Source: Coriobacteriaceae bacterium (lineage in GTDB: Bacteria > Actinomycetota > Coriobacteriia > Anaerosomatales > D1FN1-002). Taken from it: a DNA stretch of 7,685 nucleotides. Below the pieces are notes generated by a model. It was not told where the DNA came from. It saw nothing but the letters and a program-made list of their open reading frames with translations, and searched no databases. Location of the stretch: the NCBI GenBank assembly GCA_013824215.1, contig PNNM01000048.1, forward strand, positions 1 through 7,685, written 5' to 3'. Position numbers and translations under genes: made by a program. Position 1 is the first letter of the stretch; every line of letters starts with the position of its first letter. Positions 1 to 5,755 of the stretch are shown here, piece by piece.

Positions 1-1
1 C

Positions 2-619
2 GACCCCGAGAGGATCCAGCTCGTCGGGAACATCATGGCGGAGTCGGTTCTGCGGAATCTCGACCGGGCGAGGGCTCGTGCCGCGTCCGCGCGGTTCGGC
101 CTCGCACCGGGCGAGTATCTGTTGGTGACGGTGCATCGTCCCGAGAACACGGACCACCCAGAGCGTCTGCGCGCCATCGCAGCAGCACTGGCGGAGAGCC
201 CCCTGCCGGTCCTCCTGCCCGCTCACCCGCGCACCAGACCGCTGCTCGAAGCGGCGGGGCTGCGCGACGACCTTCAGGTGCGCGTCGTCGATCCGGTGGG
301 CTACCTCGACATGGTCTCTCTCCAGTCGGACGCCGCGGCCGTTGTTACCGACTCGGGAGGCGTGCAGGAGGAGTCGTGCATGCTCGGCACCCCCTGCGTG
401 ACGGTCCGGCGCAACACCGAGCGTGCGGTCACCATCTCCGCGGGCGCGAACCGCCTCGTGCGGGCGGAGCGCGATGCCGTGCTTTCGGGGATCGCCGAGG
501 CACTGTCCTCGCCGCGCGGGTGGGAGCCGCCGGCGCGCTGGGATGAGGGCGTCTCGGGCCGCATCGTCGACGCCCTGGAGGCCGGCATCGTCCCGCTCGA
601 AGGCTACAGGGAGGCCTGA
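2..619 (+). CDS. wecB: UDP-N-acetylglucosamine 2-epimerase, non-hydrolysing (5'-truncated)
   Basis: This is the C-terminal 205 residues of a cytoplasmic enzyme that interconverts UDP-GlcNAc and UDP-ManNAc, a precursor step for surface polysaccharides. The reading frame is already open at base 2, so the start lies to the left; family members are about 360-380 residues, so roughly the first 45% is missing. Visible family signatures, in order, are TVHRPEN (active-site His/Arg/Glu region), AHPRT, TDSGGVQEES (nucleotide-binding loop) and RRNTERAVT followed by GANRLV. The usual ERPE/ERPV block reads ERAV here, a mild variation. The stop is one base before the galE start, and the galE ribosome binding site lies inside this gene's last codons, so the two are probably co-transcribed. 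Family assignment is firm; the exact sugar substrate is inferred from the family. Confidence 0.93.
   Translation, partial: DPERIQLVGNIMAESVLRNLDRARARAASARFGLAPGEYLLVTVHRPENTDHPERLRAIAAALAESPLPVLLPAHPRTRPLLEAAGLRDDLQVRVVDPVGYLDMVSLQSDAAAVVTDSGGVQEESCMLGTPCVTVRRNTERAVTISAGANRLVRAERDAVLSGIAEALSSPRGWEPPARWDEGVSGRIVDALEAGIVPLEGYREA
608..614 (+). promoter_or_regulatory. Ribosome binding site for galE
   Basis: AGGGAGG lies six bases before the ATG at 621. It fixes the galE start there and rules out the much earlier in-frame start at 423, which would overlap the upstream epimerase gene in another frame. Confidence 0.7.
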
Positions 620-620
620 C

Positions 621-1607
621 ATGCACGTTCTCGTCACCGGCGGTGCAGGCTACATCGGATCCATCAGCGTCCGCAGCTTGCTCGACGCCGGTCATAGCGT
701 CACCGTCCTCGACACGCTAGAGCGCGGTCACCGCGAGGCAGTCGACGCACGCGCCCGCCTCGTGGTCGGAGACGTCGGCGCGCGCGAGGCGTGCCTCTCG
801 GCACTCGAAGGGTGTTCCGGCGTGCTTCACTGCGCCGGCTACATCGACGTCGCCGAGTCCATGCGGGAGCCGGAGCTCTACATGCTCGCCAACGCCGTTC
901 GGCCTGCCACGTTGCTGGGCGCGATGGCGGAGACGGGGATCTCGTCCTTCGTGTTCTCCTCGACGGCGGCGGTCTACGGAGAGCCGCAATGGCTGCCGAT
1001 CACCGAGGACCATGCGCTCGAACCGGTGAACTGGTACGGCCGCTCGAAGCTCGCCTTCGAGGGTCTGCTCGACACGAACGGCCGGGACCTCGGGTTGCGC
1101 TCGGTACGCTTCCGGTACTTCAACGCCGCGGGAGCCTGGCCAGACGGCTCGCTGGGGGAGGCTCACGACCCCGAGACGCACATCGTCCCGAGGGTGCTGG
1201 CCGTGGCGGCCGCGGGCGGGGGGGAGTTCGAGATCTTCGGCGAGGACTACCGGACGCGCGACGGCACGTGCGTCCGCGACTACGTGCACGTCATGGATCT
1301 CGCCGCCGCTCACCTGCTCGCGCTCGAAGCGCTCGAGGGCAGTCTCGAGGGCGGCACGTTCAACCTCGGCAACGGCCAAGGCTACACGAACCGCGAGGTC
1401 GTGCGGGAATGCGCGCAGGTCACCGGCGTCCGGATCGCCGAGACGGTCGGACCGCGGCGCGAGGGCGATCCCGCCAAGCTGCTGGCCTCGGCCGAGCTGG
1501 CCCGCACGGTGTTGGGCTGGACGCCGCGCTACGGGGCGCTGAGCGAGATGATCGCCCACGCGTGGGCGTGGCACTCGGCCCACCCCGAGGGGTACCGCTC
1601 GGCGTGA
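621..1607 (+). CDS. galE: UDP-glucose 4-epimerase
   Basis: The product is a 328-residue NAD-dependent short-chain dehydrogenase/reductase that interconverts UDP-glucose and UDP-galactose (or the N-acetyl forms) in the cytoplasm. The N-terminal Rossmann motif GGAGYIGS is at residues 7-14. The active site shows SSTAAVYG at 113-120, with Thr115 at the usual catalytic Ser/Thr position, and the YxxxK pair Tyr139/Lys143. RYFNAAGA (165-172) and TRDGTCVRDYVHV (212-224) are typical GalE substrate-binding blocks. Length is normal for the family (about 330). The residue after GYIGS is Ile where most GalEs have His, a minor oddity. It follows the UDP-GlcNAc 2-epimerase gene with a one-base gap, which suggests that the pair supplies sugars for a cell-surface glycan. 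Whether the main substrate is UDP-Glc or UDP-GlcNAc cannot be told from sequence alone. Confidence 0.95.
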   Translation: MHVLVTGGAGYIGSISVRSLLDAGHSVTVLDTLERGHREAVDARARLVVGDVGAREACLSALEGCSGVLHCAGYIDVAESMREPELYMLANAVRPATLLGAMAETGISSFVFSSTAAVYGEPQWLPITEDHALEPVNWYGRSKLAFEGLLDTNGRDLGLRSVRFRYFNAAGAWPDGSLGEAHDPETHIVPRVLAVAAAGGGEFEIFGEDYRTRDGTCVRDYVHVMDLAAAHLLALEALEGSLEGGTFNLGNGQGYTNREVVRECAQVTGVRIAETVGPRREGDPAKLLASAELARTVLGWTPRYGALSEMIAHAWAWHSAHPEGYRSA

Positions 1608-1615
1608 CCGCGCGC

Positions 1616-1621
1616 TAGAAT
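1616..1621 (+). promoter_or_regulatory. Candidate -10 box of the tRNA-Val promoter
   Basis: TAGAAT matches the TATAAT consensus at five of six positions. It sits just after the galE stop and 29 bases before the mature tRNA 5' end, which is right for a short leader. No convincing -35 hexamer is seen 16-18 bases upstream (that stretch is galE coding sequence), so confidence is moderate. Confidence 0.45.
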
Positions 1622-1650
1622 ACGGTCTCGCCGCGCGTGCGGCCCGATTC

Positions 1651-1725
1651 GGGCGATTGGCTCAGGGGGAGAGCGCTTCCTTCACACGGAAGAGGTCGAA
1701 GGTTCAAATCCTTCATCGCCCACCA
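1651..1725 (+). tRNA. tRNA-Val (anticodon CAC)
   Basis: A complete cloverleaf can be folded by eye. The acceptor stem GGGCGAT (1651-1657) pairs perfectly with ATCGCCC (1715-1721). The D stem is GCTC/GAGC (1660-1663/1671-1674). The anticodon stem CTTCC/GGAAG (1676-1680/1688-1692) carries loop TTCACAC, with anticodon CAC at 1683-1685, which reads the valine codon GUG. The variable loop is 5 nt. The T stem GAAGG/CCTTC (1698-1702/1710-1714) has loop TTCAAAT. The discriminator base is A (1722), as expected for valine, and CCA is encoded at 1723-1725. All stems are fully paired, so it looks functional. No integrase or duplicated tRNA end is seen beside it. Confidence 0.97.
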
Positions 1726-1736
1726 GCTACCTACGA

Positions 1737-1760
1737 GGCCCCGGCGACACCGCCGGGGCC
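1737..1760 (+). terminator. Terminator hairpin after tRNA-Val
   Basis: GGCCCCGGCG (1737-1746) and CGCCGGGGCC (1751-1760) form a perfect 10-bp GC stem around an ACAC loop, starting 11 bases after the encoded CCA. The tail CTCTTCTCGT is pyrimidine-rich but has no clean T run, so it is a good intrinsic-terminator candidate in a high-GC genome rather than a textbook one. Confidence 0.7.
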
Positions 1761-1811
1761 CTCTTCTCGTGTGCGCGGCGCTGCTCCGCGGACGGTCGAC
1801 CCCGCCCGTTG

Positions 1812-1820
1812 TGCTATCGT
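1812..1820 (+). promoter_or_regulatory. Candidate extended -10 promoter of the small-protein gene
   Basis: TGC followed by TATCGT gives an extended -10 (TGn) with four of six consensus bases, 33 bases before the ATG at 1854. It lies downstream of the tRNA terminator, where a new promoter is expected. No good -35 box is seen at normal spacing, so the call is weak. Confidence 0.35.
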
Positions 1821-1840
1821 CGCCTGCGACGGCCCGGCAT

Positions 1841-1848
1841 GGGGGAGG
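1841..1848 (+). promoter_or_regulatory. Ribosome binding site that fixes the small-protein start
   Basis: GGGGGAGG is five bases upstream of the ATG at 1854. It favours that start over in-frame ATGs at 1809 and 1839; the latter overlaps the first base of this site. Confidence 0.7.
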
Positions 1849-1853
1849 CTGAC

Positions 1854-2114
1854 ATGAACGACACGAACCACCAGCGCATCAGGGTCCTGGTGGAGACCGC
1901 CGAGCGCACGATCAAGGGGCATGTCTACAAGCCCGTCAAGGGGGAGGGGTACCGCCTCTCCGACCACCTCAACGCCTACGAAAAGCAGTTCATCTGCCTG
2001 TCCGACTGCGAGGTGACCGACCGCGGGCAGATCCACCGAGTCGGCGACAAGCGCACCTTCTGCGCCATCGCCGTCAACGCCATCAGCTACATCACGCCGC
2101 TCGAGGAGGACTGA
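1854..2114 (+). CDS. Uncharacterised small conserved protein (86 aa)
   Basis: The product is 86 residues with no signal peptide, membrane segment or cysteine cluster (Cys49, Cys52 and Cys70 are scattered), so it is probably cytoplasmic. Its pattern is an RIRVLVET beta-strand start, a G-x-V-Y-K-P turn, then GYRLSDHLN at 32-40 followed by FICLSDCEV at 46-54, and a C-terminal strand region VNAISYI. Short bacterial proteins with an R-L-S-D-x-L-N motif followed by a hydrophobic-Ser/Thr-Asp strand are familiar; from memory they may correspond to Pfam DUF6812, which is unverified here. The predicted pattern is mostly beta with a short helix. The gene has its own RBS and a possible promoter. It stands 147 bases before nuoA, with a separate candidate promoter between them, so a functional link to complex I is not shown. 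Function unknown. Confidence 0.8.
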   Translation: MNDTNHQRIRVLVETAERTIKGHVYKPVKGEGYRLSDHLNAYEKQFICLSDCEVTDRGQIHRVGDKRTFCAIAVNAISYITPLEED

Positions 2115-2181
2115 CTCGACCCACCGGCCTCTACGGCGGTGCGCTACCTCGCGCAGGGATACGCGAGCGCGTGTAGAACTC

Positions 2182-2210
2182 TAGACCGGGCGGGTGTGCG
2201 CTGCTAACCT
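2182..2210 (+). promoter_or_regulatory. Candidate promoter of the nuo operon
   Basis: TAGACC (2182-2187, four of six matches to TTGACA) and TAACCT (2205-2210, three of six matches to TATAAT) are separated by 17 bases. The -10 is preceded by TGC, an extended -10 element. Transcription would start near 2217, about 45 bases before the nuoA ATG. The extended -10 compensates for a weak hexamer. This is the best promoter candidate in the 147-base gap between the small-protein gene and nuoA. Confidence 0.5.
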
Positions 2211-2211
2211 G

Positions 2212-2234
2212 CCTTGTAACTTGTGGTTACAAGG
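2212..2234 (+). promoter_or_regulatory. Perfect inverted repeat, likely operator of the nuo operon
   Basis: CCTTGTAAC (2212-2220) and GTTACAAGG (2226-2234) are exact reverse complements around the 5-base centre TTGTG. The element starts two bases after the candidate -10 and covers the expected transcription start, the classic position for a repressor operator. It is an AT-rich island in very GC-rich DNA. Its outer TTGTAA...TTACAA resembles the Rex (NADH/NAD+ sensor) operator TTGTGA-N6-TCACAA, but the spacer is 7 rather than 6 bases and the half-site differs by one base. A TetR-type operator or a 5'-UTR hairpin are alternatives. Confidence 0.6.
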
Positions 2235-2251
2235 TTTCCGGGGGTCAGGAC

Positions 2252-2257
2252 AAGGGG
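2252..2257 (+). promoter_or_regulatory. Ribosome binding site that fixes the nuoA start
   Basis: AAGGGG precedes the ATG at 2262 by four bases. An in-frame GTG at 2223 lies within the inverted repeat and near the inferred transcription start, so the ATG is preferred. Confidence 0.6.
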
Positions 2258-2261
2258 CAAG

Positions 2262-2630
2262 ATGCAGGGCGCTTCCGGCCAGAGCGTGCTGTTGGTGACG
2301 GGTCTGGCGCTGGCTGGCGTCGGATTCGTCGGTCTGGTGTTCCTCGCCAACGCACTGCTGTCTCCACGCCGCCCGACCGCCGAGAAGGGCGAGCCGTACG
2401 AGTGCGGTATGCCTCAGGCCGGACCGCCGTGGGCGCGCGTACACATCCGTTTCGCTGCGATCGCGCTCCTCTTCGTCCTGTTCGATGCCGAGACGGCGCT
2501 GCTCTTCGCCGTCGCCTCGAGACTGCGCGGCTCCCTCGTCGGCGTGATCGAGGTCGGCGCCTTCGCCGCTCTCCTCGCGCTCGGCCTCGCGTACGCCTGG
2601 CGGAAGGGGGCGCTCGAGTGGCCTTCGTAG
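2262..2630 (+). CDS. nuoA: NADH-quinone oxidoreductase subunit A
   Basis: The product is 122 residues, a normal size for NuoA, the small three-helix membrane subunit of complex I at the hinge between peripheral arm and membrane arm. Hydrophobic segments are at about 9-31, 62-85 and 95-113. The conserved loop EKGEPYECG (41-49), with the redox-state-sensitive Cys48, and the second-helix signature ALLFVLFDAETALLF (68-82), with Asp75 and Glu77, are diagnostic. The usual PWA at the end of helix 2 reads AVA, and the R-F-Y of most NuoA proteins is R-F-A, so this is a divergent member. It overlaps nuoB by 13 bases, which suggests coupled translation. It is the first gene of the operon and follows the candidate promoter and inverted repeat. 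Confidence 0.94.
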   Translation: MQGASGQSVLLVTGLALAGVGFVGLVFLANALLSPRRPTAEKGEPYECGMPQAGPPWARVHIRFAAIALLFVLFDAETALLFAVASRLRGSLVGVIEVGAFAALLALGLAYAWRKGALEWPS

Positions 2631-3187
2631 ATTCGCTCGGCTCCGCGCTGGAGCGGGCGCCTGGCGGGGGGATCGTGCTGACCAGCATCGATGCCCTCAT
2701 GGACTGGTCCCGCGGGCATTCGCTGTGGGCCATGCCGATGGGGACCGCGTGCTGCGCGATGGAGCTTATCGCCGCTTCGTTCTCGAAGTTCGATTTCGAC
2801 CGTCTCGGCACGTTCCCGCGGCCCGACCCACGTCATGTCGACGTCATGGTCGTTGCCGGCACCGTCACGACGAAGATGGCCCCCGCAGTCAAGAGGCTTT
2901 GGGAACAGATGCCGGACCCGAAGTGGTGCATCGCCATGGGCAACTGCGCCGTCTCGGGTGGCATCTTCTACTACGACTCCTACTCGGTCGTGCGCGGAGT
3001 CGACGAGTTCCTGCCGGTGGACGTCTACATCTGCGGCTGTCCTCCCCGGCCGGAATCCCTCATGGACGCGGTGATCCAGCTGCGCGCGAGGATCGCCACC
3101 GAGTCGATAGGCTCTACGACAGAGCACCGTGCGAAGTACATCCTCCCGTTCGACGCCGACCCGTCGCAGGGGGGTGGAGGAGAGTGA
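2618..3187 (+). CDS. nuoB: NADH-quinone oxidoreductase subunit B (N2 cluster subunit)
   Basis: The product is 189 residues. NuoB holds the terminal [4Fe-4S] cluster N2, which passes electrons to quinone. The expected ligands are present: tandem Cys45-Cys46 in GTACCAMEL, Cys110 in MGNCAVSGG and Cys141 in GCPPRPE. The core VVAGTVTTKMAPA (78-90) and PVDVYICGCPPRPE (133-146) match the family. Two extra cysteines lie close to ligands: Cys104, six residues before Cys110, and Cys139, where most homologues have Pro. The GTG start at 2618 is supported by GGAAGGGGG seven bases upstream; an earlier in-frame start at 2402 would run through nuoA in the wrong frame. The gene overlaps nuoA by 13 bases and nuoC by 4. 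Confidence 0.96.
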   Translation: MAFVDSLGSALERAPGGGIVLTSIDALMDWSRGHSLWAMPMGTACCAMELIAASFSKFDFDRLGTFPRPDPRHVDVMVVAGTVTTKMAPAVKRLWEQMPDPKWCIAMGNCAVSGGIFYYDSYSVVRGVDEFLPVDVYICGCPPRPESLMDAVIQLRARIATESIGSTTEHRAKYILPFDADPSQGGGGE

Positions 3188-3645
3188 GCATCGAGGACCT
3201 GCGCGAGCATCTGTGCGCGACGTACCCGGACCTGTGCCCGCTGTTCTCCATCGAGTTCGGCGACGGGACGCTCGCGGTCCAGGTCGGGCGCCTGCAAGCG
3301 GCGGCCGCGGACCTCAAGCGGCTCGGTTTCGACCGCCTCGGCATGGTCACCGCGGTCGACCGGGGTGAGACGTTCGAGATGGTGTACCGGCTCCAGTCTC
3401 GCGAGCACCGGGTCGGCGTCTTCCTGAAGTGCCCGGTGCCCCGCGAGGACCCGCGGGTGCCCTCTCTCGTGGCGTTCTGGCCGGCTGCGGATTGGCAGGA
3501 ACGCGAGGTCTACGACCTGTTCGGGATCGTCTTCGACGGCCATCCCGACCTGCGTCGCATCATGCTGCCCGAGGACGCGGAAGGGCATCCGCTGCGCAAG
3601 GACTTCGTCAGCGAGCGTGTGATCCCACGCCCGGACTACATCTAG
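3184..3645 (+). CDS. nuoC: NADH-quinone oxidoreductase subunit C
   Basis: The product is 153 residues. NuoC is the 30-kDa-type peripheral-arm subunit that supports NuoD and NuoB. The diagnostic block lies at about 98-140: FWPAADWQEREVYDLFGI, then FDGHPDLRRIMLPED and GHPLRKDF. The N-terminal half is the usual variable alpha/beta domain. The protein is shorter than NuoC of Thermus (about 200) but within the range for the bare domain. The GTG start overlaps the nuoB stop as GTGA, a translational-coupling arrangement; the GGAGG just upstream is close to the start (three bases). nuoC and nuoD are separate genes here, not the fused nuoCD of E. coli. Confidence 0.95.
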   Translation: MSIEDLREHLCATYPDLCPLFSIEFGDGTLAVQVGRLQAAAADLKRLGFDRLGMVTAVDRGETFEMVYRLQSREHRVGVFLKCPVPREDPRVPSLVAFWPAADWQEREVYDLFGIVFDGHPDLRRIMLPEDAEGHPLRKDFVSERVIPRPDYI

Positions 3646-3665
3646 GAAGGGGGGAGGGGGCACCG

Positions 3666-4808
3666 ATGACGCTGACGGTCGAGAGCAGGCAGCGGGTCAC
3701 GGACGCGCGCGGGAGCGCGATCGACGAGCTCGTGGTCAACGTCGGCCCGTCGCACCCCTCCACCCATGGCGTGTGCCGAGTGATCGCTCACCTCGAAGGC
3801 GAGATCGTCACCAAGGCCGACCCGGTCATAGGGTACCTGCACCGCGGTATCGAGAAGATGGCCGAGAACCGCACCTACCTGCAGGTCGTCCCGCTCACCG
3901 ACCGCCTCGACTACGTGGGCTCCATGTACGCGAACTGGGCGTACTGCCGCTCAGTGGAGCGTCTTGCCGGCATCACGGTCCCCGAGCGCGCCGAGTACCT
4001 GCGCGTGATCACCTGCGAGCTCCAGCGCATCGCCAGCCACATGATGGCGATCGGCTCCTCGGCCGCGGACACCGGCGCGTCCACCATGTTCCTCTACGCC
4101 TTCGAGGTCCGCGAGCGCATCATCGAGATGTTCGAGGAGCTGTGCGGTTCCCGCCTGACGTACAACTACGTGCGCCCCGGCGGCGTCTCGTTCGACCTGC
4201 CCGAGGGCTGGGTCGATCTGTGCCGCACCTTCTGCGAGGGGCTCACCGACAAGCTCGCCGAGATGGACCGCCTCTTCTTCGGCAACGTGATCACCCGCGG
4301 CCGCATGAAGGGCGTCGGCGTGCTGTCCGCCGAGGACGCGGTCGGCTGGGGCGCGTCGGGCCCGGTGGCGCGCGGATCGGGCGTGGACTGGGACCTGCGC
4401 AAGGACGACGCGTACTCGGTCTACCCGCGCTTCGACTTCGAGGTGCCGCTCGGCGATGCGGGAGACTGCTACGACCGGGCGAGGGTGCGGCTCTTCGAGT
4501 CGTACGAGTCGGGCACGATCGTCATGCAGGCCCTCGAGCAGATGGAGCCCGGCCCGGTCAACGCGCCGGTCTCGCGCCTGATAGCGCCGAGGGCCGGCGA
4601 AGCGTACGACCACATCGAGTCCGCTCGGGGTTCGCTGGGCGTCTACCTCGTCTCCGACGGCTCGCCGAGGCCGTACCGGATGAAGGTCCGCTCGCCCGCG
4701 TTCTGCAACCTCGCGCTCCTCAAGGTCCTGGCTCCCGGCCACACGCTGTCCGACCTCGTCGTGATCCTCGGTTCGCTCGACCCCGTCTTCGGCGAGGTGG
4801 ACCGGTGA
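3666..4808 (+). CDS. nuoD: NADH-quinone oxidoreductase subunit D
   Basis: The product is 380 residues, the 49-kDa-type subunit that forms the quinone-reduction site with NuoB and NuoH and descends from the [NiFe]-hydrogenase large subunit. GPSHPSTHG (27-35) contains His34, and LDYVGS contains Tyr83; these correspond, with identical 49-residue spacing, to the quinone-head residues His38 and Tyr87 of Thermus Nqo4 as I recall it. Other family blocks are GYLHRGIEK (56-64), GVGVLSAEDA (about 216-225) with GASGP, RGSGVDWDLR, and the C-terminal VFGEVDR ending exactly at the stop, as in typical NuoD. The [NiFe] cysteine ligands are absent, so it is not a hydrogenase. ATG at 3666 follows the strong RBS GGGGAGGGGG by five bases. 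It overlaps nuoH by 4 bases. Confidence 0.97.
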   Translation: MTLTVESRQRVTDARGSAIDELVVNVGPSHPSTHGVCRVIAHLEGEIVTKADPVIGYLHRGIEKMAENRTYLQVVPLTDRLDYVGSMYANWAYCRSVERLAGITVPERAEYLRVITCELQRIASHMMAIGSSAADTGASTMFLYAFEVRERIIEMFEELCGSRLTYNYVRPGGVSFDLPEGWVDLCRTFCEGLTDKLAEMDRLFFGNVITRGRMKGVGVLSAEDAVGWGASGPVARGSGVDWDLRKDDAYSVYPRFDFEVPLGDAGDCYDRARVRLFESYESGTIVMQALEQMEPGPVNAPVSRLIAPRAGEAYDHIESARGSLGVYLVSDGSPRPYRMKVRSPAFCNLALLKVLAPGHTLSDLVVILGSLDPVFGEVDR

Positions 4809-5755
4809 GCGGTCTGCTCCTCGGCATGGTCTACGGACTGGCCGCCGGGCTGCTCATCGCCCTCGCCGCACTGTTCGGCGTGTGGTGGGAGCGCAAGGTC
4901 GCCGCGCGCATCCAGTTGCGCTACGGCCCCCAGGAGCAGGGACCCTACGGTCTGCTCCAGACGCTCGCGGACACCTTGAAACTCCTGCTGAAGGAGGACA
5001 TCACGCCGACCCGCGCGCAGGTGGGCCTGTTCCGCGTCGCGCCGCTGATCGTCTTCACCCCCATCGCGATGTCGCTGGCGGTGGTCCCCTTCGCCGCCGG
5101 GTGGGCGCCGCTGGACATCGAGGTCGGCATGCTCTACTTCCTGGCGGTGCCGTCGCTCTCGGTCATCGGCGTGCTCGTGGCCGGGTGGGCCTCCCGCAAC
5201 ACCTACGCGACCATCGGCGGCCTGCGCGGCGCCGCCCAGATGGTCAGCTACGAGGTGCCGCGCACGCTCGCCGTCCTCTCGGTGGTCCTGCTCGCCGGCT
5301 CCCTGCGTCCGCTCGATGTCATCGCCGCGTGGCGGCCGTGGTGGGTGCCGCTCAACCTCATCGGCTTCGTCGTGTATCTCATCGCGTCGATCGCGGAACT
5401 CAACCGCGGCCCGTTCGACCTGCCCGAGGCGGAGTCCGAGCTCGTGGCCGGGTACTTCGCGGACTACTCCGGCATCCGCTGGGCGATCTTCATGATGGCC
5501 GAGTACGGCGGGATGCTCGCCTCGTCGCTGTTCGGCGCCGCCGTGTTCCTCGGCGGTCCCGCGCTGATCGCCGGACCCGCAGGCGTCGTGGTCCTGGTCC
5601 TCGAGGCCATCGCCATCACCACGTTGATGATGTGGGTCAAGTGGACGTTCCCGCGCATGCGTCCCGACCAGCTCATGGGTACCGCATGGAAGGTGCTGAC
5701 GCCCTTGGCGCTCGTCCAGCTGGTGCTCGTGGGGGTGGTGCTCCCGTGGCTGTAG
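4805..5755 (+). CDS. nuoH: NADH-quinone oxidoreductase subunit H
   Basis: The product is 316 residues with about eight hydrophobic segments. NuoH forms the membrane-side quinone chamber of complex I. Diagnostic sites are WWERKVAARIQLRYGP (27-42), GPYGLLQTLADTLKLLLKED, the acidic loop AELNRGPFDLPEAESELVAGY (197 onward, with Glu198, Asp205, Glu208, Glu210 and Glu212), AEYGG and KWTFPRMRPDQLMGTAWK near the C-terminus. Length is slightly short but normal. The GTG start lies in a GTGA overlap with the nuoD stop; the same frame is open far upstream, but that stretch lies within nuoD and is arginine-rich out-of-frame translation. nuoH follows nuoD directly: the nuoE, nuoF and nuoG genes that commonly stand between them are absent. 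Confidence 0.97.
   Translation: MSGLLLGMVYGLAAGLLIALAALFGVWWERKVAARIQLRYGPQEQGPYGLLQTLADTLKLLLKEDITPTRAQVGLFRVAPLIVFTPIAMSLAVVPFAAGWAPLDIEVGMLYFLAVPSLSVIGVLVAGWASRNTYATIGGLRGAAQMVSYEVPRTLAVLSVVLLAGSLRPLDVIAAWRPWWVPLNLIGFVVYLIASIAELNRGPFDLPEAESELVAGYFADYSGIRWAIFMMAEYGGMLASSLFGAAVFLGGPALIAGPAGVVVLVLEAIAITTLMMWVKWTFPRMRPDQLMGTAWKVLTPLALVQLVLVGVVLPWL

Noticed and set aside
717..1583. 288-codon open frame on the - strand across galE
   Set aside because: It is antisense to a complete galE with catalytic residues and has no motif of its own.
1651..1725. tRNA-Val as an attachment site for an integrated element
   Set aside because: No integrase, no repeated tRNA 3' end and no change in gene style on either side within the window.
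1637..1857. Two short + strand frames over the tRNA and its terminator
   Set aside because: They translate the tRNA-Val gene and the terminator hairpin; no RBS and no protein-like pattern.
2148..2167. CTCGCG...CGCGAG hairpin downstream of the small-protein gene as a terminator
   Set aside because: The stem is only six pairs with an 8-base loop and is followed by GCGCGTGTAG, not a T-rich tail. Possible but too weak to annotate.
3773..4804. Upstream extension of the nuoH reading frame inside nuoD
   Set aside because: The translation is arginine/proline-rich and unlike any protein; NuoH begins at the GTG at 4805 with its first membrane helix.
3666..4808. nuoD/nuoH cluster as a group 4 membrane-bound [NiFe] hydrogenase
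   Set aside because: The large-subunit-like protein lacks the paired CxxC nickel ligands and instead has the quinone-site His and Tyr and the NuoD C-terminal VFGEVDR; nuoA is also present.
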